From assembly GCF_036898095.1 (NCBI RefSeq), contig NC_090725.1:203610263-203674262 (forward strand): a stretch of DNA of 64,000 bases, written 5' to 3'. The translations under genes were made by a program, and so were the position numbers. Origin of the DNA: Palaemon carinicauda. Its lineage: Eukaryota; Arthropoda; Malacostraca; Decapoda; Palaemonidae. Of the stretch, positions 33,723-43,960 are shown piece after piece. Below the pieces are notes generated by a model. That model ran no database searches. It saw only the letters and a list, made by a program, of their open reading frames with translations, and had not been told where the DNA came from. The stretch's first letter is position 1. Each line of letters begins with the position of its first letter.

Positions 33723-34640
33723 TGTTTCTTTGCGTGAACGTCGGCTTAATTCTTGCAGTATCCATTGCTCGCCTATGGGTTATCGCTCGCCGACCACCAG
33801 CTCTCGCCCTTCCTACCACGCTCGCCCTCCTTCTGCGCTCCTTTGCTCACCTTCGTTCGCGTTCCTGTGTGCCCGCGCATGGGCGCTTCCACGTTCGCCC
33901 ACGCGCAAATCATTGATTTACCATCGCGCGAGCTCCAGGGCGATTGTGACCGCGATTCCCATTGGGGTTTTCGCAGCATGGCCAGCCTGGCGAGTCTTCT
34001 GGAGCATATTTCCAGAACACGGCCTCACCCCGTAAACGCAGAGCATGGCACATGAAAGAATAAGAAGAATCTTCAGGGAGGTCTGAGCAACATTCTTCTT
34101 TCCAGAACCTGGGTTAGCCCTTCCCCGTCATACCCTGGAAGGATTTTTGGCGGGGGGCTTTCCGTTCGAGATTTCTCCATCGGCCAAGGGGTGACTGTTT
34201 ACCCCTTCCTCTTCTCCATCTCGTGAAAGGGGCTTACCAGGTCCTTTCCCTCCTCGGTTACGACCCGAGGTTTGGTTCAAGGAAGCTACAGGAAGGTCAT
34301 GGGTACTTTCCTCCTCTTGGGCTCAAGCACCTTGGCGTTTCGTCGTCAAGTATCGAACTTGCGGGCAAGCTCGATGTTGGACCATCTGGACGCAATGACC
34401 GAGGGCTTCCTTTTGGGTGTCTCATCCGTGGATGTCGACAACCTCAGACACCCTTCCATCCTTGAGAAGAGTTTGTTTGTGCCCAAGGACAGAGACATAG
34501 ACAGCGGCTGTGCGGAGGAAGTCGACTTCCGTTTTCACTCCTCCAAGGCGCTTTCTTCCAGACTCTGCAGGGCTCCAGCGCCTCTTTCTTTCAGCCACGT
34601 CAGCCTAAGTTATCGGACCGGCTACGACAACTGAGACAAG

Positions 34641-37600
34641 GTGTCCAATTGCAGTTCCCTCCTGTCAGGAACAGATGGCACGGGAGGCTCCCCCGGGGGG
34701 GGCATAGTCCTAGAGGGAGCGGCAGAGTTCACGAACTCTAGGATTGGCACCCCCCCCCTTGCAGGTTTCACGCTGGGAGGATGCCTAAAGTTACTCATCC
34801 GGATGACAGCTTCCCGATGCCCATTCCTGCACGATCTCTGTGATCAGCCAAGGATATCGCGCCTGCCGTCTCTGTCAGCGAATTCAGTGTCTCTGAACCT
34901 CTATGCCATAGGGTCGGCAAGAGTTTGCCCGTTTGGGCAGAATGATCCATACCTTAGGAGAAGGTCCTCCATAGGATCATCGACGGCTTCACCCCCGGCT
35001 TCTTCAGTCGATCCTTTCTTGTAAGGAAGTATCTGAGACGGGAGTTCCGTAGTCGACCTCTCAGCCCTGATCAAGTTTGTCGAACAAACTTCGTCCGGCG
35101 TGGAACAGCAGAATCGATCAGACTGGTAACGAGGCGACAGGACTCCTTAGACCCTGGATCGGAAGGACGGGTACTTTCAGTTTCCATTCCATCCATCTTC
35201 CAGGAAGCTCGTGGAATTCAGCCTAGACTTGCAGGTATTCCTGCTTAAGATGCAGTGTGGCAATCCCGCCGTGGCATCGCGGGTTTTTTTCCCCAGAGAA
35301 CTCTCCCTGCTTTCCTCATGGCCGCTCAGGTGCAGGCTTCCGCCTCCTTCGCTTTTTGGAGGTCTGGTCAACTCCGGTAGGCTCGGGTTCGACCCTCTTC
35401 AGCGCCGGGATAAGCTTCCGGATGCTTACCATGAGTGGGGGTTCATGGCATTTTGCTAGGAGCCTTCTCTTCTTCTGCCTCAACATCTGGAGTATCTAGC
35501 CATGATATTTAGTCAACGGCCTTACCACGTTGGAAACCCCGCTTCTCGTCCGTCCAGCGAGGTTAAGCAACGTCGGTTCTGGTCGGTACTTGGATGGGTG
35601 ACCACCTGGGGACGCCAGATTCTGTTGCCACCTCCTCCGAGCCTTCCCTTCAGTTGACTGTGGCAAGGCTGAGGAGAGTCGCAGTACCTCTTCTCAGTCA
35701 AGCAGAGCTTTCAGCCCTACCTTGGAACGTTTCCTAGTTCTCTTTTCCTCATTGACCCGTCTATAGTTCCGAACGGTCGCCTCAGGATAAGTTCCATGTG
35801 GGGCGGTCCAAGTTCCGGTGGTTTCAAGCAAAGATTAACCGGACTTTCTGGCCCCTATGGGACCAGCGGAACGTTTAGACCTGCAACGGGTGTTGACCTA
35901 TGGAACCTCTTGATGGGAGTGGATATTCTCGTCCTTTCCCCACATTTTTGATGCTGTTCTTGGACTCGTCAAAGAAAAGGGGGGGGGGGCATGTTCCGGT
36001 CCAGGCCTATGGTCAGGACCTGAAGGATACCTCTCCATCATTCAGGCAGGCTTAGGGGCCATAGTCTGGCCCCTCTACAGATCCTACAGCTCCTGCCGAG
36101 TCGCTCCGTGCGCGTCGACTTCATGATTCTGGCGTGTTCTAACCAGCAGGGGACGCATTTTCACACCTTCGCATCTTGCAGTAGAGATACCGAGATGATT
36201 GAGATACTCTCAATACCACCATCGGCTCTCTCATTACAGGCAGAGGAATGTTCTCTCCAACTATCCGAGCAGAGCCTCGTAGAGAGAGTGTACCTGGGGG
36301 TCTTTGGCCTTGAGTAACCAGCAAGTCCTGGTCTGGGGGACCTGATCGCGACAGCTTGGAACCTCAAGCTTCCACTGTTCTTCCCCCCAGTCTCAGACCC
36401 CAAGACTCTGGCAAGATGCATTCCGGTGATGGTGGGACAACATCGACGCCTGCGTCTTCCCTCCTTTGTTGTCTGTTGAGAATGGGTCTCAACAAGACCA
36501 GGTTGTCTGTCAACCTTTCAATGGCCCTGAGAGCTCCACTGGGACTATGTGCAGAATGGTTTCCGGACCCTTTGCTTCCCCTGACGGAACTCCCGGGAGA
36601 GCTTCTCCCACGGCACAGGCTACTCAAACAACCACACTGCAACATCTTTCACGAGCCGGGGCGTCGCTTCGGCTTCATGCCTGGAGACAGTACGCCTCCT
36701 CCTCAAGAAGAGACAACCCGCTACAGTCGCGGGATGGAGGTCGCGTCATCTGCGATAGTCATCCGCAGGGGTCTTCCAGGCGAAGTGAAGAGTCTTCGGT
36801 GGTTGTTGTCGTGGGAGATATACCTCTTCCCTTGAGGCCTCTTCTCCAGCAATAACGATCTTATTGCCTTTCGGCGGGAGGAAACTCCTTTCCGCTTTCG
36901 GCAATGAAGCCTGTCGCTCAGCCTTTCCCTGACCTTCAGGGTTAAAGGAATAACTTTTTCCTTCCCGCTGGACCTTTCCTCGCTCATGCGAAGCTGCGAA
37001 CGTCCCTGCCCTAGTCGGAGTGAGACCTCCAACTTATAGCATGGCTCTGACTTTTTAGTCCCTTAAGAGATCTTCTCAAGACCCTTTACGTCAGGCCTCT
37101 GATTGTATTCCGTCTTTGGTCTCCTGCTCACTCTGGCCGCGGCCAGTGTGTAAGCAATCTTCTTGGTCTCGTACGACTCCGCCCTTTCTAAGGAAGGGGG
37201 GAAGGCAACATTCAGGTTCGCTCCTGAGTTGTTGGCTAGAATCAGAATCTTGGGGTCCCGGCCCTTCGGTCCAATTCCTTCAAGATTTTGAGTCTCCATT
37301 CTGTATCTGATGTCCCAAAACCTTCTCGTTCTTGCCAATAAAGGAATCGAGAGGTTAGCTTTGGGAACAGCTGCAGTTTGTCCTCAGTTGCAGCCGGTTT
37401 GGGAGCACAATAAGGACACGGGGGAGAGTCACCAGTATACCTCTTCAGCTCGGACTCAAGGACATTCATCTCGACCTGACTCCAGACCCTCCCCCGTCAC
37501 GTCGCCCTACAGTGCGATGTCGGATACATCGCAACGTCCCTCGCCTTCGAGTAATACTACTCTGTGTCGCAGGTGCTACAAGCTGGAGTCTGGAAGCGTC

Positions 37601-37720
37601 TAATGACCTTCGCAGCCCGCTTCCTGCAGGGCGTGACCCACAGGAGTTTCGATACGTTTTCTATCGCTCTGTGGTGGCTACACAACAGCTGGTCTAACCT
37701 CAGGCTCCTTTTTGGACAGG
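34641..37720 (+). pseudogene. Decayed RT-RNase H-methyltransferase-recombinase region, element B
   Basis: The region is colinear with 48730-51000 of element C and contains many frameshifts. 34830-34920 parallels the RT start of C (GATCAGCCAAGGATATCGCG, GGGTCGGCAAG). 35640-35700 parallels the RT end (GGCAAGGCTGAGG). 36390-36640 parallels the methyltransferase-to-recombinase junction, giving LNKTRLSVNLSMALRAPLGL against LNKTRTSVNLSMTLIAPLWH. 37100-37700 is recombinase-like in position, with no catalytic residue readable. The 5S-like sequence at 35512-35629 interrupts the RT. Confidence 0.65.
35512..35629 (+). rRNA. 5S rRNA-like sequence, probable pseudogene
   Basis: About 118 nt follow the 5S rRNA plan from end to end. 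It starts GTCAACGGCCTTACCAC, continues with TTCTCGTCCG, has an A-box-like GGTTAAGCAACGTCGG and a C-box-like GGTCGGTACTTGGATGGG followed by TGACCACCTGGG. It ends TCTGTTGCC, which still pairs partly with the 5' end (helix I). Length and internal promoter boxes match metazoan 5S genes (about 120 nt). No T-run terminator follows. It lies in the middle of the RT gene of element B. Comparison with C around 49500-49530 indicates a clean insertion without visible poly-A. Confidence 0.75.
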
Positions 37721-38175
37721 TAGCAGAAGGTTGAGGGCATTGTTATCAGGTTTTAGTCTGCATGAACGAAAGAAGTATGTCTGGCCCTTACTTCTTTCTT
37801 CATCATCCCCTCTACGGGGAAGCAGCATCCTGGTCTCTGCATATCTGACCTCGAACCTCTGCAGGTAAACCATGCTTCCTTGTGTTCCGAGTATTGAGTC
37901 AATACGGTCGCGTCCCCCATACCCTGACGAGGTGGTATTGGGAACGTCCTAACCCAGAGTTCCTTCTGGAACTCCAGGTCAACTGCCTAGGACGGGTCAC
38001 ACTTCTTCCTTCACACACAAGCTTATGTAGGCCACACGGTTCCTTGCAGAGCAAGGAACTTGTGAGGTGCAGGGACTCCTTTTCTCGAGTGCGACTCACT
38101 CGGATTCTGAGTCCCCGGGTAAAGCCAAAGCCAGTATGGCTGGGGACTTTCCACCCTACCTAAGGGGTAAGTCGC

Positions 38176-38280
38176 CCAATGTAAATAGCGTGGTTTGTAT
38201 TTCGGTTACGGAACAAATGACAAATTCGAAGATAATTTGTATTTTTCCTAACCATACAAACCTTAGCTATTTACACATAT
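38176..38280 (+). repeat. Internal complementary region (ICR) of element B
   Basis: The left half (AATGTAAATAGCGTGGTTTG through GGTTACGGAACAAA) is the complement of the element's left end (30986-31030). The right half (ATGACAAATTCGAAGATAAT through CCATACAAACCTTAGC) is the complement of the right end (38461-38521). The two halves meet at about 38216-38220 sharing the short AAAT/AAA junction, as expected from a DIRS circular intermediate. Confidence 0.85.
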
Positions 38281-38324
38281 TTGCCCTCCAGCCCTGTCCC
38301 CCAAGACAAGTCCTACCTCTAAGT

Positions 38325-38521
38325 GAAAGTGAGCTTCATCGGTGTGTGAGGGGGGGAGCTACCACTCCCCTACCCCCCCCCGCTAACTAGCGCAGGGGTA
38401 ATACACCCTTGTTAAATTCTAATGGCTTGCCATTTCAGCTGCGCTAAAAGGTAAACCCAATGTAAATAGCTAAGGTTTGTATGGTTAGGAAAAATACAAA
38501 TTATCTTCGAATCTGTCATTT
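38325..38521 (-). repeat. Right inverted terminal repeat of element B
   Basis: The inverted partner of 31014-31180, followed by the right-specific extension (about 38465-38521) that is copied only in the ICR. Confidence 0.85.
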
Positions 38522-39994
38522 TTCAGCTTTGGTCCTCCTTGGGGCTTACGGGTTCGCCCTTCAAGGAGGTTTTGCTTAACTACATCCGATTGGGTGCCGC
38601 TGTCATACAATCGTTGTCACCGTCAGAGTTTGATCCTCTGTCTCTTGTCGACGTTGTGGTGTCAGAGATATCCAATGCGGTATCACCCATCACCTCTTCC
38701 ACTCCAAACTGTACGGTAGCTGACGGCGTAGTTTCTCCCGTTCCTGTTCAATCTACGAGGGAGAAACTAAGTCCATCGTCAATCTCTCCTGCCAGTGTTT
38801 CTTCCCCTCGGGGGAGTTTACTTACAGAGACTCCTCTTCGGAGGACTGCAGAAGGTCAGCTTGCTGATCCAACGGCCTCAGAGGGTGCATTCGTCGGAAG
38901 GCTCGCCTTCTTCTTTGCCATAGAGGCCTTCCTTCACCTGCGGTGAGGAGGCGCCTCTTTGGTTCAACATCTTCGATGTAGTCCCCTGCAGAGGAGCCGC
39001 TAGACCAATCCATCACTGCTCCTGCATTGGTCCTGGACCTTTCTGCAGATCGTTCGCGATCTCCTTCGGTGGAAGGTCGTCCTTTTAAAGGACACATCGA
39101 CCTTCCACCCGACAGACCTGCCGTCGCCGTTTCTATATGGGCCTAACAAGGCTCCACCCAAGCACGCTGTTGCGCGCTAACAACATACGCGCTACGAACC
39201 TACGAGACCTGACGAGCGCTCTTTAGTAGCTCATCAGGCCCCATCACTACGCGCGGATATTCACCATAACCCTAACACAGGGCATCAAGAGCGTACGCGC
39301 CAATACAAGCATACGCTCCAACAGGAGCATAGCTCCATCACACGCTATACGCGCCCTCATGCGCATATGGGCCCACGTTCTCCTGCGCGCCAGGTCTTGC
39401 CCGCGCAAACTGCGCCCACGCGCCCTGCGCTTACGAGCCAACAGTCTCCTACGTGCCCGCGCCCATCTGCGCGCCAACACTCACCTGCATGCCAGCGCTC
39501 ACCTGCGCGCAAACCATCTGCGCGCAATGGAGCTCTCCTGCACGCCAGCACTCTCCGTGCGCCAATATTCTCCTGCCCGCGTGCATACGCGCCCAACATC
39601 TAACTCTCCTGCGTGCTATGCTGCGTATCATCCTACGCGCCAGGTAAAACTTGCGCGCCAACTGTCAACAGATAGCAGGACTTCCGGGAAGTCAGCAATG
39701 CTTCCTTCTCCCACGCGCCAACCAGTACCAACATGCCAGCGCTCACCTGCGTGCCAGCCTTCTCCCGCGCGCATCCGCAAGGATACGCGCGCGTGCCCTG
39801 CGCACACTCGCTCATCCTCTTGAAGGGATGCGCGCCAACATTCTCCCGCGCGCCCTACGGCCGGCACGAACGCGCGCGAGCCCCCGATATTCTCCCTCGC
39901 GTGAGCGTCAATATCCTCCCGCGCGCGAGACTAATGAACAAAGTACGGCAGGGTCGCCATCACCTCATTCCCTTCCCCGCAAGCGCATACCACC
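38522..39994 (+). mobile_element. DIRS-like element C, middle fragment (ORF1 part)
   Basis: This is the continuation of ORF1 of element C after the insertion of element B. Frame 38539-38946 encodes a Ser/Pro-rich protein with YIRLGAAVIQSLSPSEFDPL. Its DNA resembles ORF1 of B at 32240-32380. From about 39240 to 39940 it is a degenerate CGCGC-rich repeat, as in B (33300-33720). The fragment ends at 39994 at the hAT insertion point. Confidence 0.7.
39240..39940. repeat. Degenerate CGCGCC-rich minisatellite in element C ORF1
   Basis: Irregular units around CTGCGCGCCAACACTCTCC and CTGCGTGCCAGC recur many times. All six frames stay open over long distances because of the composition, which creates many spurious ORFs on both strands. 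Confidence 0.8.
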
Positions 39995-40320
39995 CAGGGC
40001 TGGGGAGTCTGAGTAGAGGCCAATTTATGGACTAGAAGAGTCTGAGTCGGTAAAATTCCACCGACTCCGACTCCTCAATAATGAAATTTTTGCGCTGGAG
40101 AAATATTCTCTTTTGGTATCTTAAGTCACATTATTTCAAAGTCGCTCAAAAAACGTTTCATATTACCCGCCATTTTCTTTAACATCTTCTCGAATAAGGC
40201 AGTCACTAGGAAACACATATAGCTCCTGCCATCTTTCGTCCATAAGCCAAACCAAAACAATAATATTATACATGCGATCAGCTGTTCTCTCCACGCACGA
40301 GTCTCTGGACATTAAAGTTT
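39995..40320 (+). mobile_element. Non-autonomous hAT-like element, left part
   Basis: The terminus CAGGGCTGGGGAGT at 39995 is the exact inverse of ACTCCCCAGCCCTG ending at 47100. CAGGG-type ends are typical of hAT elements. Flanks are near-matching 8-mers (ATACCACC at 39987-39994, AAACCACC at 47102-47109), compatible with an aged 8-bp target duplication offset by one base. Inside lies a degenerate GAGTCGG/CCGACTC repeat (about 40025-40075) mirrored at 47045-47075. Without the DIRS element inside, the element is about 0.79 kb and encodes nothing. Confidence 0.75.
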
Positions 40321-40491
40321 ATTTTTAAATATTAAACTTAGCCGGTGAATATATAATAGCTGACGTCTCGGACTGCTCGACATAAACACAAAAACTCGCG
40401 AGCGATCGCCATGAAGGTTGCGGGTGTGCCCACCAGCGCCAACTATCGGCCAGATACCGCATATACATGTAAACAGCTCCAGTTCTTCTCT
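40321..40491 (+). repeat. Left inverted terminal repeat of element A
   Basis: From 40341 to 40491 it matches the complement of about 46449-46606, with shared strings GCGATCGCCATGAAGGTTGC and ACTATCGGCCAGATACCGC. The outer 20 nt (ATTTTTAAATATTAAACTTA) are not in the right ITR but are in the ICR. Confidence 0.92.
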
Positions 40492-40694
40492 GTCGGTCTT
40501 GTCGACAAGTTGATTCCATTACTCGCTGTTGACCTGGAGTTTTTCGTCATTCTTGGTGAAGTACTTCTTTTTGGTTTTGAGCTTTCGCAGTGCAGGTGTT
40601 TTTATCTTCAATTAAAACTCTTGAACTCTTTTTTGGATAGATTTTATTGTTGATGACTTTGGATTGTTTGTTGGATTTTCTTTGACTTTTCAAA

Positions 40695-43232
40695 ATGGCT
40701 GACCCTTCTCCAATTCCTAAATTTCGTAAATGTAATGCTAGGGATTGTAACAAACGTCTTCCAAAGGCCTCTCTCGACCCACATACCGTGTGTTCTAATT
40801 GCCGGGGTAAAACCTGTCAATTAGGAGATCGGTGTGATGAGTGCGTGGTACTTTCGGAATTCGACTGGCTAGAGTTTGATAAGTATTCTCGTAAGCTAGA
40901 GAGAGATAGGGTGAGGAGAAGTTCCTCTAGATCATTAGAATTTTCCTCCTCCCATGCCCCTGAACCTAATCCTTCCCCTGTAGTAGTTGTGCCTGAACCT
41001 TCTACTAGCACTCATGAACCATCAATGCGGGATATGTTGTGTGCCATTCAAGCGTTGGGCGAGAGAGTTGAATCTTTGGCAACGGACCGTAATCAACTCA
41101 TGGCGGATGTAAAAGTTTTAAAGTGTCAGAGTGCCACAATAGAAAATCGTGGGGATAAAGTGATTAGTGCGCAAAGTGTTATAAGTGTTGCGACCGAGGG
41201 TTCGTCTGTTCGTGCTTGTCGTTCGCCTAGTCCGAGACCTCTTGCAAGCTCCCATGCACCAGGGAGAAGTAATGTCGTAGGACTTATGGGGACGAGAGGC
41301 TTTAACCAACGAACAGACGTTCCCTCTATGGTTTCGGGCGTGTCTCGTCAAGACCGCCCCTACCATAAGGCGAGCGAGGCGGTTTTCTCCTCGTCATCCG
41401 AAGGCTTCTCGCGTAAGAAACCGTGGAGCAAAGTTTCTAGACCCTTAAAGCGGAAGTCAGTCCCTTCAGGACAGGTCCAGCATCCTGGCTGTAGCCATTG
41501 GGACAGCTCTGACCCTGTGCAGTCATCGGAAGACTGCTCGCCGCCTAAACAAAAGCGTAACACGGGCTCCGAGAGTCTTAGTTTAGGCAATGTTTTGCCG
41601 TCACAGACGTTACCATCGTCTCGACCCGTACCGACTCCCGTTGATCCTAAATGGGTTGTCCTGCAGGATATGCAGAATAAGCTTGCCTCCCTTATGGAGG
41701 AGTATACTGTTGAGCAGGTTCACGATGCTCCTCGCCGTTACGCTGATCGAGATCCTGGCCGTCAGCCGCCCAAACGAGCCTTTGCTCGTCCTGTTGACGT
41801 TGACGTTACAAAGTCACGTCAGTCACGTGACTTGGAGCCTCACTCGATGCAGTCCCGTGTTGACTTTCAGCCGCTTGTTGACGTTCAGCCGCTGCCGCAT
41901 GCTCGTGTTGACGTTCAGGACGTTCGCCAACCAGCTAAGTTGACTTGTTTTGACGTTGAGCGTCAAGCGCCGCAGTCAAGAGTTGTTTTAACTGCTCAAT
42001 CTAGGCAGTCAAGGCAGTCTCGACTTGACGTCGAGCGTCCTCCCGCTCCTGTTGTTGTTGCTAGTCAGTCCGTTAAGCAGTTACATGACGTAGCGTCCTG
42101 GACTGCTACTGATGCTCCTTTGCGTGTGGACTCTGCTTGTCAAGCATTGCCACCAAGGCAGGTCTCTCCCTTGCTTGAGACTCATCAGTTGTCGGACGAG
42201 GTTCCTTCAGATGAGGATGTTGCTGATCCTCCTCCTACTGATAATCCTTTGGATGTTTTATCAGATGTAGAAGAGCCTAAGGCTGCGCAACCTTCAATGG
42301 ATTTTAAGAAAATCATGATGATTTTCAAGGATCTTTTCCCAGATCATTTTGTTACTGTTGCTCCTCGTTCGCCTCCGTCTGAGTTTGCGCTAGGCTTAGC
42401 TGCTACCAAGCCTGCCTTTACTAAGCTAGTGCTCTCTCGCTCTTCTAAGAGGGCTTTACGTCTTCTAGGCAACTGGTTGGTTACCAGGAGGAGTTTGGGG
42501 AAGACGGCCTTTGCCTTCCCACCTTTTAAGCTAGCTTCTAGATCGAGCGTCTGGTATGACACGGGAAAAGTTCTCGGCTTGGGAGTCCCTGCCTCTGCCC
42601 AGGGTGACTTCTCAAGCCTCGTAGACTCTCCCCGTCGCCTGGCCATGAGACGCTCTAAAATTTGTTGGTCCTCCTCGGACCTTGACCATCTCCTTAAAGG
42701 GGTATACAGGGCCTTCGAAGTTTTTAACTTTTTAGATTGGTCTCTAGGAGCATTAAGTAGGAAGATCTCGTCTGCTGACCAAGATGTGTCCTTACTTATT
42801 ATGTCTTGTATGGACAAAGCCATCCGCGATGGCTCCAATGAGCTCGCCTCCACCTTTACGTCTGGAGTCTTGAAGAAGAGAGAAACCCTTTGCTCTTTCC
42901 TTTCAGCAGGAGTTACTCCCTGTCAAAGATCGGAACTTCTCTTTGCTCCCTTATCGGCTGCCTTGTTTCCTCAACAGCTGATTAAGGACATTGCTGCTTC
43001 GCTTGTACAGAAGGACACACATGACCTGATGGCTTCTTCTGCTCGCAAGGGAGCTCCTTCTTCTCGCAAGGGAGCTCCTTCTTCATCCTTTGTTGTGAGA
43101 CCCAGAATCGAGACTCCTGCGTCTAGGTTTATCCCGCCCTTTCGTGGCAGAGCTCCCAGCAGGGGAGGCTCTCGTGCCGAGGGAAAGAGAGGTAAGAGGA
43201 GAGGAGCCAAGTCCTCCCGTGGCAGAGTCTGA
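40695..43232 (+). CDS. DIRS-like ORF1 (gag-like), element A, intact
   Basis: An intact 845-codon frame from ATG 40695 to TGA 43230-43232. Residues 13-50 hold a Cys/His cluster (C13, C18, H30, C33, C36, C41, C47, C50), likely zinc-binding and conserved in element C. Residues ~60-500 are Ser/Arg/Pro-rich and low in complexity, with repeated VDVQ-type segments. From ~530 to ~770 a helical region (e.g. FKKIMMIFKDLFPDHF, LDHLLKGVYRAFEVFNFLDW) is a capsid-like candidate. The C-terminus (~800-845) is basic, with RGRAPSRGGSRAEGKRGK, probably for RNA binding. The RT frame begins 89 nt before its stop. This is the putative structural protein of the element. Confidence 0.8.
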   Translation: MADPSPIPKFRKCNARDCNKRLPKASLDPHTVCSNCRGKTCQLGDRCDECVVLSEFDWLEFDKYSRKLERDRVRRSSSRSLEFSSSHAPEPNPSPVVVVPEPSTSTHEPSMRDMLCAIQALGERVESLATDRNQLMADVKVLKCQSATIENRGDKVISAQSVISVATEGSSVRACRSPSPRPLASSHAPGRSNVVGLMGTRGFNQRTDVPSMVSGVSRQDRPYHKASEAVFSSSSEGFSRKKPWSKVSRPLKRKSVPSGQVQHPGCSHWDSSDPVQSSEDCSPPKQKRNTGSESLSLGNVLPSQTLPSSRPVPTPVDPKWVVLQDMQNKLASLMEEYTVEQVHDAPRRYADRDPGRQPPKRAFARPVDVDVTKSRQSRDLEPHSMQSRVDFQPLVDVQPLPHARVDVQDVRQPAKLTCFDVERQAPQSRVVLTAQSRQSRQSRLDVERPPAPVVVASQSVKQLHDVASWTATDAPLRVDSACQALPPRQVSPLLETHQLSDEVPSDEDVADPPPTDNPLDVLSDVEEPKAAQPSMDFKKIMMIFKDLFPDHFVTVAPRSPPSEFALGLAATKPAFTKLVLSRSSKRALRLLGNWLVTRRSLGKTAFAFPPFKLASRSSVWYDTGKVLGLGVPASAQGDFSSLVDSPRRLAMRRSKICWSSSDLDHLLKGVYRAFEVFNFLDWSLGALSRKISSADQDVSLLIMSCMDKAIRDGSNELASTFTSGVLKKRETLCSFLSAGVTPCQRSELLFAPLSAALFPQQLIKDIAASLVQKDTHDLMASSARKGAPSSRKGAPSSSFVVRPRIETPASRFIPPFRGRAPSRGGSRAEGKRGKRRGAKSSRGRV

Positions 43233-43960
43233 CTGCCCACGTCCTCAGACAGCGGTAGGGGCCAGACTGAACAACTTCTGGCAGGCCTGTGAGAAGAGGG
43301 GTGCAGATCAAGAGTCTGTGTTGTTGCTCAAGGAGGGGTACAAAATACCTTTTGTACGCAGACCTCCTCTAGTAACAGTTCCTATAGACCTCTCTCCCAG
43401 GTATCGAGAGGAGTCAAAGAGACAAGCTCTACATCACGAAGTGTCTCTGTTGCTAGAGAAGGGAGCGGTGGTGAAAGTCTCGGACCTTCAATCACCGGGG
43501 TTTTACAACCGTCTCTTCCTAGTCCCAAAGCATACAGGAGGTTGGAGGCCAGTGCTAGACGTCAGTGCGCTCAACGTTTTTGTTACGAAAGCAAAATTTA
43601 CGATGGAGACCACGAAGTCCGTCCTAGCAGCGGTCAGAGAGGGAGACTGGATGGTCTCTCTCGACCTGCAGGATGCGTACTTCCACATTCCTATACACCC
43701 GGATTCCCAACCGTTTCTGAGGTTTGTTTACAGGAATGTGGTGTACCAGTTTCGAGCACTGTGCTACGGCCTCAGTCCTGCTCCTCTCGTGTTTACGAGG
43801 CTCATGAGGAATGTGGCAAAATTCCTTCATTTATCGGGAATTCGAGCCTCCCTGTACTTGGACGACTGGCTTCTCAGAGAATCGTCCAGTCATCGCTGTC
43901 TGCAGGACCTACACTGGACGTTGGGTCTGGCAAAGGAGTTGGGACAAGAGCAAGACTTTA
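43144..43960 (+). pseudogene. DIRS-like reverse transcriptase, element A (internally deleted)
   Basis: The frame from 43144 overlaps the end of ORF1. It encodes a DIRS-type RT: WRPVLDVSALNVFVTKAKF, WMVSLDLQDAYFHIPIH (motif A), CYGLSPAPLVFTRLM (motif B) and SLYLDDWLL (motif C with catalytic DD). After LGLAKELG the homology stops, and the next readable block (VKACLNWWDSN) lies in another frame only about a dozen codons later. Compared with element C, about 300 nt of thumb and connection are missing, so the polymerase is probably inactive although all catalytic motifs survive. Confidence 0.85.

Larger units (their letters stand above)
31860..34640 (+). pseudogene. Decayed ORF1 (gag-like), element B
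   Basis: No continuous frame remains, but two stretches are informative. About 32240-32380 resembles 38825-38960 of element C at the DNA level (GACTCCTCTTCGGAGGA and GAGGCGCCT strings). Frame 34272-34634 encodes FLLLGSSTLAFRRQVSNLRA and LDHLDAMTEGFLLGV, homologous to FLLSGTRTIEFLAHQVSNLL and the following LKHQDAVAERFHQKV in C (48212-48475). Between them lie GC-rich minisatellites that expanded the gene's Ser/Arg/Pro-rich middle. Confidence 0.65.
30986..38521 (+). mobile_element. DIRS-like element B, full length but coding-dead
   Basis: The left terminus (TTTGTTCCGTAACC at 30986) and right terminus (AATCTGTCATTT ending at 38521) are both found fused head to head, in inverted form, in an internal complementary region at 38176-38280. 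This architecture is specific to DIRS-type retrotransposons. ITRs pair over 31014-31180 with about 38325-38475. The interior carries decayed ORF1 (31860-34640) and RT/RNase H/methyltransferase/recombinase (34640-37720). It sits inside element C. A 5S rRNA-like sequence interrupts its RT. Confidence 0.85.

Noticed and set aside
33302..34055. Several overlapping Arg-rich open frames on both strands
   Set aside because: They stay open because of the CGCG-rich minisatellite composition in the ORF1 relic of element B. No conserved domain and no consistent frame.
30986..38521. Element B as an LTR retrotransposon
   Set aside because: The repeats are inverted and reappear fused in an internal complementary region; there is no direct repeat and no integrase.
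39247..40016. Open frames of about 80-150 codons in all six frames
   Set aside because: Same cause: a degenerate CGCGCC repeat in element C.
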